Shown in pieces: positions 1 through 12,000 of a stretch of 64,000 nucleotides of DNA. The stretch lies in NCBI GenBank assembly GCA_020726505.1, contig JAHLEZ010000016.1:1488001-1552000 (forward strand), read 5' to 3'. Origin of the DNA: Leptodontidium sp. MPI-SDFR-AT-0119 (lineage: Eukaryota; Ascomycota; Leotiomycetes; Helotiales; Leptodontidiaceae). Numbering within the stretch: position 1 is the stretch's first letter; the number at the start of each line of letters is the position of its first letter. A program made the position numbers and the translations under genes. The notes under the pieces are model-generated. The model was not told the DNA's origin and made no database searches. It saw only the letters and a program-made list of their open reading frames with translations.

Positions 1-3000
1 GATACCATTGGGCAGGGACGTCGGCCAGCTCACGGTTCTCCGGATTGTGTAAGGAATGCCTCTGCCAATATCGTCGACTCGGGGTGCGGTAGAAATCCTC
101 GTCATGGACGATCCGGACAGGAGTTGGCCCCAGTACCGAGAAGCCTCGTCTCTGATCGAGGTCGAATGCTGGATGAACGATGCAAAGGACCCGACAGGAG
201 GCAATTTCCGCTTCTCAATGGCTGCAGACATGGCTTGGAGGAGCGGACCGAGACTGATTCCATCGTATAACGAGTGAGACATGCGTATGAACAATCTCGT
301 GTTCTTGGGCTCGTCGTCGGCTAGTATAAGCATGAACCGGGCGAACCGGGTGCCAGTCTCGCACCCAGTATTCTGCCAATCTTCTCGTGCGATTCTCTCC
401 GAGGCAGCACGTATACCCTCGCCCGTGCTGTTGAATTGTACAAAATCCGGGACCCAATCTTTCGTCACTACTTGTAGAAAGCTACCGTCGTAGGACACGA
501 AGACTGTGCGCAAAATAGGAAAATGCATAGCTACAGCTTGGCAGGCAGCGCTCAGGGCGCCGATAGGCACATCTGACAGCCGAAAATCGATGTAGAAGTA
601 GTTCCAAAACGAAGGCGGCTTTTGTTGTACTGCTGCTCTGATGCATCCGGCTTGGAAGTCCGTCACTGGAAACACGTCGACGACATTTGACATGGGATAA
701 TCGACGTGTGGAGCGACATGAGTCTCAAGAAAGCCGGTGATATCATCGGTACGCAACTGACTGAATGGCAACTGGTCTTCTTCTTCTAGTGTTGCTGATG
801 TAGGCGGGCGACTCGCCGTTGAAGCTAGATCCGAAAGTGTTGATGCGGGAAGGAAGACGTTTCTGGAGTCCAGCAAGAGACCACGGTCTTTCGCAAGGGA
901 AATCAGACGCATGGCGGAAATAGAATCTCCACCAAGTTGGACGAAGTTGTCGTCGATGCCGATGTTGTCGGCGGGGGTTGCCAGGATCTTGGCCCATAGA
1001 TCCCGCACTTGACGCTCGATTGGCGTTGACGGAGGCCTTTTCGGCTTGTACTCGATTCCTCGGAGCTTAGCCAGATCATCAACGGTAAGGGATGCACCAA
1101 GTGCCTTGAGCCTCTTGCGGTCCGTTTTCCCCGTCGGCGAGAGGGGGATCTGATTCACGGGCACGTAGACGAACGGAACCATGGCTGACGGTAACTCATT
1201 CTCAAGCCGAGTATTCAACTCTTGACGGTAATGATGGGGGAAGGAACTCGAATCAAGGGCGCGGAACCCATTACTAGAGCTCTCATCTGAATCGGCTATG
1301 GTAGCAGGGCAGACAAACACTACCAACACTGCGCTACGGATGGATGTTCCACTGAGAACAAGCGCCTCGGCAGCAGCGCTTGCTTCCATGGACAACGACG
1401 ACAACAGCCGTTGCACATGATACTCGACCTCTTCCAGCTCGATTCGTTGGCCCCGAATCTTAGCTTGGGCATCTTTCCGGCCAACGAAATGCAGACCACC
1501 GGCTGCATCATATCGAACGAGATCCCCCGTCTTGTAAAGTCGCCCGCGCCGAGCCTTTCCTTCCGGGCCAGGCGTATAAGTCAGCCAGCGCGGATCTTGG
1601 ATAAAAGCAGCTGAGGTCTTTTCCACATCGTTGAGATAGCCGGCGCCAACCAGTGGTCCTTCAACAAGAAGCTCTCCCACAGCACCGATAGCGGCAAGCT
1701 GGTGGTGGTCCGTTGGACTGACAATCCACGTATTGGTTCCTAGTGCCTTACCAATCCCCGGTGTGCCTGAGACAGCAGGGTCTATCTCCGCCATGGTCGT
1801 CGTTACCGTACATTCGGCCTGGCCGATGCCATTCAGAACCCGCACGTAAGGCGCCCACCTGAGAATGTCGGACCGTGAAGCGGCCTCCCCGCCGAGGATG
1901 AGCGTCTTAAGGCTGGGAACAGCTGTCGGATCAAGTGTGCGGGTCACAGACGGCGTAAGGTCGATAAGGTTGACTTGCATTCGATTCATCGACTCTGCTA
2001 GTTGGCTGTGTTTCCGTTCTGCGTCAGAAGGAATACACAAACATCCTCCGGCGGCGAGGCAATGAAGCAGATTGGAGACGGCAATGTCGAAGCTGTATGA
2101 CGCGAAATCATATACACGCGTCTGCGGATTGTAGTCCATGAACGCGCCTTGGTGTTTCACGGCGCTGGAGAAATTGGAATGTGTGATGATGGCGCCTTTG
2201 GGCGTTCCTGTGCTTCCAGATGTGAAAACAACGTACAACTTCGAAGTCGCCAGGCGAAGCACGCGCAAAGGCCGTGGTGGTGGCAAGCACAACAGATTGC
2301 CGTGATCAACGACCACAACGTGTTTGGCCAGTCTAGCGGCCAGGCCGGAATTGAGAGCCGAGGAGATGATGAGACTTTGGTTGACTTGTGAGGCGATTGT
2401 TCGCAAGCGCTCTTCAGGCTGACTTGCATCCATTAAAGTGAACGCGCTTCCCGTTTTCATCACAGCTAGGGCAGCAACAACGGTCCACATGGACTTTTCA
2501 AAGCACAATGCGATCACGGCCCCTGGCCCAACTTCATGTTCGTATTCATATTGGAGATATGACGCAAGATTCGTGCTATGTTCGTCAAGACCTCCATAGG
2601 TTAATTGACCGTCCCATGCATCCACTGCCGGCGCATGAGGACGTTTCTGGACATGGTCGTAGATTGTGTCATGCAGACAAACTTGAACCTCTTCAGGGAC
2701 GGCATCATTCCACTGCCATATTTCCGAAAGGTCATGGTTGCTTATGGGATTGAAATCTGCCAACGGCTTCGTCAAGTCGAATGATTTCCGACCCAACTGC
2801 AACAGGACGCTTTCAAGCTGACCAATCAGCCGCTCAACTTGTCTCGGCTGGATAGTCTCTTTGTCAAAGTCCAGCTGAAGGAAAACGCCTGATTCTCGAA
2901 GCTCACAGTCCAGAATCAACGCAAAGTTGTTGAACTGGCCCTGTGGCTCATTGACCTTGCGAGTCCATAACTGCGCAGTGTCCGGCTCACTCTGAGCCGG

Positions 3001-6000
3001 CTGGACGTTCAGCAGGGTCCGAAACTGACTTCCCTGTTTGGCATCTTCACTCATGTGACGTAGGCGGTGCAGTCCAATCTGTTCAAATGGGATCATATCC
3101 GTTGCTTGTTGCTGAAGCTGGCGCGCAAAATCCCGTATTGACGCCGCCCAATCGATCTGGACGCGCACAGGCACAGTCGCAATAGTTGGACCGATGATAT
3201 CCTGGATGCCTGCCACTGGTGACTGGCGCCCTGAAACTGTCGCCCCGAAAGTGATATCATCCGCGTTGATGATGTGGCCGATCAGGAGAGCCCAGGCGGC
3301 ACGAACCCAGACGCTTGGAGTGACATCGACGCTGGATGGCCACTCAAAATCCGGAAGATAACAAGTGCAGCTTTCTGTTGCTTTTGATTCATAGGATCTA
3401 GAGGGAAGCGTTGGAAAAGATGGAGGAGAGGCTTCGGAGAGCTGGGCATTCCAAAATGTTCGACTGGCGTTTTCGTCAACGGTGGAAAGATACTGGATGA
3501 AAGGCTGCATGGACAGATACGACTGGCGGGGCTTTTGGCAATAGGCCCGTTCAACCTGCTCTAGGATTCGAGGGATTGACCACCCGTCATATAGTGAATG
3601 GTGGATTGTCCACACGAGTTGTCGTGAGTGTCCTTCTTCGACCAAAGTCCAGTGCACCAACCGACTGCCCAAACCGAATGCGTGTTGCGTCTCTTGGAAA
3701 TTCCAGGGAATCGGCTCATTCACAATGACCTGATGAAGGCCGTGAGGGTGAAGGTCAATGACTCGGGTGCGCAAAATCGGTATGGACGCTGCAACTGTGT
3801 TCCATGCTTCCCGCAAGAGAGATGCGTCAATATTTTTATGGAGCTCAAAAACCTCCCGACATGCATACATATTCGATTCCCTCGACGTGAGCGCCAGTAG
3901 CCCCTCTTGGAGTGCAGTACAAGGGAAAATATCCTCGATCTGTTCCGGGCCGACATCACACCGCGTGGCAGCTTCGTTTCTCAGACGATCCAGCGCCCAC
4001 GACCCTCGCCAGAGTGAAAATGGCAGAATGGGCTCGTGAGGTGTTTCTCCAAACACAACCTTTGTGGCGAGATCGCAGAGTATTGGATATGAAAAGACAT
4101 CAGCCACGCTAAAGCACATGCCATGTTCCTGGGCGAGTCGGACCAGCCGCATGACACTGATGGAGTCGCCGCCATCAAGCTGGAGAAAGCTATCATCTGC
4201 ACCAATGGCACAAGGCTCCAGTCCCAGAGTGTTTGCCCATAATTCCCGAAGTTTCTTCTCGAGACGGGTTTGAGGAGGCCTCTTCGCCTCGTTCGCATCG
4301 GTGTGTCGATGCATGGGTTGGGTCAGTTCCTCAATAGAAAGCATTGCCCCAATCTCTCGCAACCGACTCCTATTGACCTTTCCAGCTGCGAGACGTGGAA
4401 GCAGTGGGAGAGGAATATACGCCGATGGACACATGTAAGAGGGCAGTACCTGGGATATCTCAGCTCGAATCGCATGTCGGAGACTCTTAACCTCGTCATT
4501 AGGAAGGCCACAAGCGGGATCTGGAACGACGAACATGACGAGAAACTCGCGACTTGGACTCGATCGAGGAAAGACCACCTCGGCGGCAATCTCGATGCCT
4601 CCGGGAAGGTGTTTCTTGACATGATGCTCGACTTCTTCGAGTTCGATTCTCTGGCCGCGAAGCTTGACCTGCGTATCTCGACGCCCAATCAGTCGAATCA
4701 TTCCATCTGGATAGTATTGGGCAAGATCTCCTGTTCGATAGAACCGCCTATTATTTTGGGCTGGTATTTTGATGGAAACGGCCGCCGCTAGTGTGGACAG
4801 CCATGCTGGATCACCCTCAATAAAGGTCGCGGCACTACTGCCTGGATCGTCTAAATAGCCCAATCCCACCTGTGGCCCCTCGAGCCACAACTCTCCAATA
4901 CTGCCAATGCTTGCGAGGCAGTTGTTGCTCATGGTATCATCAACAATCCACATGGTTGCACCTGTTCCACGGCCGACATGCACTCTTTCCTCACCATTTA
5001 GAAGGCCAAGGGAGACAGAGACGGTACACTCAGCTGGTCCGTATGAATTAAACACGTCCACCCGTTGCGCCCAGTCCTTCATGTCAGCCGGACGGGCTGA
5101 TTCACCTCCCAGAATAACTGTCTTCAGAGTCGGGTATTGACGAGAGTCCAACAGTCGAGCAATGCTAGGGACGATGCCGGCAACGGTGACACTGAATTGG
5201 TTGAGAGAGGCCCCGATATCGTCCACGGTAGCTGGCACGCAAAGACAGGCGCCAGAGCACAGGGCAAAGAGAATGTTGCCCCAGCATACATCAAAGGCGT
5301 ACGACACGCCATCGAGAACTCGGTCACCGGGCTGGTAAAATAGTATGGGCTCCCTATGCTTCAGAGCGCTACATATATTTCCATGGGTGATGACAACACC
5401 TTTAGGAACCCCAGTGCTGCCGGAGGTAAAGACCACGTATACGGGGGATGATGGTTCAATCCGAGGTTGAGGAACTATCTCAAGGACGGCTGTTGACTTG
5501 GTGACAGACGCGTCCACCACCACAACCAGAAATGATGGGAGAAGGCGTCGTGCAGAGTCTTCATTCTGCGCTGATGTGACAATAAGCGGTGCATTTATCT
5601 GGTGTATGATGAAACGGAGACGGTCATCAGGCTGACTGGGTTCCAGCAACACCACGGTGCCACCCGCCTTTAGGACCCCAAAGATAGCGACAATTGCCCA
5701 AGCCGATTTCTCAAAGTACAGAGGTACACGCTGTTGACCCTGCAAGCCTAGTGATGCCAAACGGTGCGCGACATTGGTAGCGCATCGATCCAGCTCTTCA
5801 TAGGAGAGTTCTGCATCCCAAGCATGAACAGCTGGAGCGGCAGGGAATTGCCGAACAATGTCACGAAAGAGATCAGTCACTACTGTATCAACTGGCTCTG
5901 GGGGGTTTCCGTTCCACAGCATAATCTGCTCCCGGTCAGAGTTGCTCAATAGCTGGAGATCGCATATCCTTGTCGAAGGTGCCGCAGAAGATAATTCCAA

Positions 6001-9000
6001 TAACGTATTGTCCATCTGACAAAGGATCCGACGAGCTTGCTGCTCGTCGACCACAGACGGATCAAAATCCAGATTGAAAGGGATATCATCGTTGTTGTTA
6101 TTGCCGTTGCTTGTCAGAGAGCAGCGAAGCATGAGTGCAGTGCTGCTAAACACCCCAAAGCTGTCATCCCTCATGAGGTTATCAAAAAGCCCTACGCCTT
6201 TCTGCCTTTGTTCTTTTGGTGGCTGAACAATCAGCATGGTTTGAAACCTGCATGCCTCCTCGGGCCCAGGCCCAAGCCGACGAATTTTCTGTAACCCAAC
6301 CTGCTCAAAGGGCATCATATCAATCCCATCTTGGTGTACCGTCTGCAGAAGTTCCTCGATGGTATCGGTCTCGGACCAACGCACTCTGACGGGCATCGTC
6401 GCGATTGTTGGGCCGATCATGTGGCCAACGCCTGGCACAGGAACCTGGCGCCCAAGAGCGGTGATTCCAAAAACAACGTCGCTAGACCTGGAGTATCGCG
6501 CGAGAACGAGGGACCACGCAGCGCGGAGGATTGTAGTCCAGGTATAATTCGCGTGGTTCGCTCGGACCAGGGACTGAGACGAAGTGGCTCGATACTCCAT
6601 GGTACTCGTTGCGCGCGGCTGATACTGCGGAGATGGGAGCATGGGGAACTGGGGAGCCACGGCACCGTCAAGTCTTTGCTTCCAAAATTCCTCTGCCGCT
6701 GGCTCCTTCTTCAGGGCTATGGTGTACTTAACAAAATCCTGGAATGGAGAAGTCGGCGTGAGTGCTTGCTTTTTGTACGCTCGCTCGACTTGATTCAGGA
6801 TCGCTTGGAACGACCAGCCATCGTACAGCGAATGGTGAATGGTCCAGATGAAGGTGAACGAGGGGGATTGATCGCTCCGGTCAGGGACGATTCCCCAACG
6901 GACGAGTGGAGTACCCAGACCCATAGGGAGATGTTGGTCATGATACAAGTAGTCGTCAAGAGTTTCGCAGGCGTCGTTCCATTCCACGGGCACATCGATG
7001 ATGGCTTGATAAAAGTCCTCTCCCACAAGATCCACGATTCGAGTGCGTAAGATGGGTGTTGTTGCTACTATAGCTTCGCAGGATGATTTGAACAGATTCA
7101 AGTCCCCCTTGATATGGTAGATACTCCGCGAGACGTAGTCCCCTGGCCTTCTAGCGGTCAATGCTAGCAAAGCGGTTTGCAGGGCGGTGCAGGGGAACAC
7201 ATCCTCGACCTGATCGGACCGCACCTGAGATTGGGACGCAGCATCATGGCGGGCTGTAGCTGGATCGGTGGTGTTGCAAATCAGAGCAAATGCAGGTATC
7301 ACGGACTGCTCAATGGAGGAGACTTCGGGTAGCAGTGGTTGGATCCGTCCTGAGAGGTCGGCCAGACAGGGTGCCGCGAGGATATCTCTAACCGAGAGTG
7401 AGTACCCGATTCTTCGGGCCGCAGCCGCCAAGCGCATCGCGTCAATCGAGTTGCCGCCGAGCTGGATGAAATGCGCGTTTGCCGTCATCTGGTCCCGTGA
7501 TACGCCGAGCACCTCGACCCAGAGTCGACTAAGTGCAGCCTCCTCTTCAGTTGACGGCTCCCATGGCCCTCCATTATCGACATTGTTTGTTGTGCTAAGG
7601 GATCGAAGAGACCATGAAGTCCCGAGAGCTTGAAGTTTCTGGCGATCGACCTTGCCAGTGGATGTCCGGGGAAACTCTTGCACAGTGAAAAAGATGGAAG
7701 GGACCATCCAAATTGGAAGTGTCTCATTGAGTCGCGCTTGAGTAGTCTGGGTCCAGTCTGTCGAAGCAATGTGATCTTCTTGATCTTGAGGAGGATGGCG
7801 GCTCTGCGATGTGGGCTGAACAAAAGCCGCCAGCGTAGGGGTTTCATGAGAATTCTGGCTGTAGATCAGGTCCACCATGACGGCCGTATCGATCCCAAGA
7901 ACCTCCTGAAGCCTCCCTTGAATCTCGCCCAACTCGACCCTCTGGCCGCGAATCTTGACTTGTGTATCTTTGCGGCCGAGCAGAATGAGAGACCCGTCGT
8001 TCGCATACCGTACGAGGTCCCCCGTCTTGTATAGACAAGTCCCTATCACACCAGGCTGACTTTGCTGCCACCACAACGGTGAGTCAATAAAGGATTGTGC
8101 GGTTCGAGCTTTATCATTAGCATACCGAGATGCCACACAAGGCCCTTGGAGGAGCAGTTCCCCCATTGCCCCAATGGGCTGCAGGATGTCATGATTCTCA
8201 GGGCTCACAATCCATGTCACCGTGGAGGCGCCTACACCAATATCCCCTACTCGCCACGATTCCCCAACGCGGCAGCATGTTGCCAGGGAGCACTCCGCGG
8301 GGCCGTACCAGTTATATACTGCCATACTCTTGGACCACTTCCGAGCAACGTGTGTGGGTAACGGCTCACCGCAGAAGACGATGGTCTCCAGACATGGCAT
8401 GTGCTCGGGAGTCAGCACCTGTGCCACGGAGGGAGTCAAAATGATGGTGGAGGCCTTGAACGATACTATGGACTGTTGCAGCGCATCTTGTCGGGACTTC
8501 TCAGACGGAACACAGACACAACCCCCATGGACGACGGTGGCCATTGTCTCGTGGATGCTCACATCAAAAGCATATGAGGAGAACTGGAAGACACGACTAC
8601 TAGACGAGAGATGAAACTGGGCTCCGATTCCCAACGCTGTAGCGGCAACGGTTTGGTGATTCCAACAGATTGCCTTGGGTTCCCCAGTGCTTCCAGAGGT
8701 GAAGACAATGCAGGCATCATCTGTCGGCAAACACGGTCGAAAGGCAGGGGTGGCAGTCGACGGGTGGGCCTCTTTTGAGATTGTGATTGTGCGAACCCAC
8801 GGACTTAACCGGCATGATTGAGGTTCATCCGTTAGAGCAAGTCGGGCTTGGGATCTTTCAATGATTGCCTTCACCCGTCGGCTAGGGTACGCCGGATCCA
8901 CGAGAACACAGACACCCCCTGCTTTCAGGACTGCAATGAAAGCTACGATAGCAAGGTGGGACTTTTCTAGACAAATAACAACTTTCGGCCGGTCTTTAGG

Positions 9001-12000
9001 CTCCTTCTGCACCTCCTCGCCCAACAGAAGTTGCTGCGCTAACTGACTTGCGTGGAGATCAAGTTGTCGATATGTCAGAGACCCGTCCCAGGCATCGACG
9101 GCAAGGCGATCTGGCTGTGCTGCAACCTGCCTTGCAATCAACTCCAGGACTGTTTCCGACGGTGGCACTGGCCTTGTGTCGTTCCAACGCGAGATCTGCG
9201 CCAAATCAGCGTCACTACAGGACAGGATCGTTGCCAGAGTTGCATCTTCCATGGAACCGCCGCAAAGCCGTCGAAGGATAGCCTCAAGTTGAGCAAGTAG
9301 TCTCTCCCCTTCAAGACGATCCAGCACCATCTCGTCAATTTCCATCTGAAACTTTACTGATCCCGAGCCGCCCAGCCAGCACTGCAGTATCACCGCGTAG
9401 GTACGCAATGTGCCCAAGACTGTAACTTGGCTCCGCTCGAGAATGCAAGTGCTGCTCTCGCTTGTACTCTCCTCTGGTGGCTGGATGACCAGCAAGGCTT
9501 GCAAGCCACAAGCCTTTTCTGCGTCAGCACTTACTTTTGCGATTTCCGCCAGACCCAGCTGCTCGTACGGAACAGTGCGAATAGCGTCCAATTGCAGTTG
9601 ATGTATATACTCAGACACCGGTTGGCTAGAGTCCAGACGGACACGAAGCGGGATTGTTGCAATGGTTGGTCCTCCGATTTGCTCGATTCCAGGCACCGCC
9701 GCGTGTCTACCGATGACTGTTGCCCCGAAGACGACATCCGGCGAGGCTGCGTGTTGAGAAAGGAGCACTGCCCAGGCACCTTGGACAATCGCAGACGGGG
9801 TGATCCCAGAAGCCGGCCATTTGACGTCACAGACGTCACGGCATACAGTGGCCACGCTGCCACTTGGCTGATAGGCCGCCGGTAGGGAAGGGGGGAAATG
9901 AAGCTGCTCTGCACCGTCAAGGCGAGACCGCCAAAAGCTCCTGCAAGCGTTGTAATCTATCCCATTCTGCAGATAATGAACGAAGTTCTGGAACGGCAGG
10001 AGAGGAGATACTGTCTGCCCAAGGAGCTGTCTCTCTACCTCATCCAACATCAGGGAGAAAGACCATCCGTCGAATAGTGCATGATGAATAGTCCACACGA
10101 AGAATTGTTTCCGCGTCGATTCGACAACCAAGCTACATCTTACCAGCCGGTCCCCGAGGTAAGAAGAGCTCAGTTGCTGATGATCACGGTCAGAGCATCG
10201 GTCGAGTGCCGAGTCAGTACGCCACTCTCCGGACTCATCGATAACCGCCATATGAATGCGGTGGTTGGCTTGAGGCAGGGCGAATGCTCGACAACGGAGG
10301 ATGGGAATCCGATCTGCGGCACGCTCGTACGCTTCTCTAAACTGTTCCAGGTTAACCGTAGGAGGAAGCTCAATCACGGCCTGCTGAATGTAGTCGCCCG
10401 GGCTTTTCAAAGACAAAGCGAGTAAACCCTCCTGCGATACCGTACAAGGAAACACATCGTGTACTTGTGAGGCTCTCACCCCGCAGCAGGAGGCGGCAAA
10501 TGTCTGTACGTCTTCCTGGTGCACTTCCGATGGTAGCAGTGAGAACGGCGCGACCAAGTCCCCAACCTCCTGACCAGCTACACCTCCCGTGGACGGTCGT
10601 AGAATCATGGCCAAGTCAACTGGCCGAGGATTCTTAAACACGTCTATTACGGACAGGGAGAAGCCTTGTTTTCGGGCGAGAGCAACAAGCTGTATCGCGT
10701 GAATAGAGGTGCCTCCGATTTGGAAAAAGTTTGTGTTCATGTCCACGGGCTTGGAGTTCGCGATACCCAGTGCCTCGCCGCAGAGGCGTTGAACAAGTTT
10801 CTCCTGCGGCGTGATCGGGTCTCGACGAGCATCACGATCTTCGTGGTCCTGTAGAACTTGTTCAGTGGACAGAGAGGACCCCAGCTGGCGAAGTCTTGAT
10901 CGATCGATCTTCCCTGTTGACGTGGTGGGCAGTCCACCTTGTAATGGAATGAAGAGAGAAGGAATCATGTACATAGGCAGCAATTCTGCCATTCGGTTGC
11001 GGACGCTGCTCAAGGACCAACTGAACGCCCCCGGTGCAAGGTCAGGAACACTCACAAAGGCGGCCAAGACCTCCTGGCCTGGGTGGAATACAGGATGGAT
11101 CATCTCTGCTACGCAAATCGTTCCATCCGGGAAGCTTTGCCGCAGGGCGTACTCGATGTCGCCGAGCTCAACGCGTTGGCCATTGACTTTGATCTGACGG
11201 TCTTTTCTCCCGAGGTACTGAATGGTGCCATTAGAGTTGTAGCGGACGAGGTCTCCGGTTCGGTAGAGCCTTCCTGCTTCGCCCTCCTCTAGAAATTCCT
11301 CAAGCCATGAAGGCTTCTCCAGAAACGACGCCTTGGTGCGATCTTTGTCGTTCAGATACCCCTTGGACAAGAGGGACCCGCCGACCAAGAGCTCCCCGAT
11401 CGCCCCGATAGGAACCAGCTTGGTGGTGCTCCACGGATCGACGATCCATGTGGTCGTGGGTCCCATGCCATATCCGATGTTCGTCGGCGAGTCATCCATG
11501 GCGAGGTCTGGATGGTATGTGTCCCAAATGACCGACTCCGTCGTACCATAGATGGTTGCAATGCGAGGGCACCACGCTTGTAATTGCTCTTTGGTGAGTG
11601 ATTCTCCGCCTACTGTCACCTTGCGTAGGGAAGGCACATCTTCGGGGGTCAGCTTTGCAAGTATTGTTGAGGTCAGACAGATATGAGTGGCTTCCATGGC
11701 GTTAATTGTCTGTGGGAGCTCGTCGAGGCGCTGTTCTTCCGATGGAACACACAGGCAACCGCCGGCAAAGAATGTGGCGAAAATATCACCGACACTAACA
11801 TCGAAACTGTATGACGAATACTGGAATGTTCTCGTGCTGGAATCCATTCGCATGGCTAGGGATATCTGTTCCGCGGTCAGGGCTAGGGCCCGATTTCCTT
11901 GAACAACGCCTTTGGGGATTCCAGTACTGCCAGATGTGAAGAAGACGAAAGCTATCGCGTCGGAGGAAATAGTCGGGAGTTGAACTGTGCTTGATTGTAG

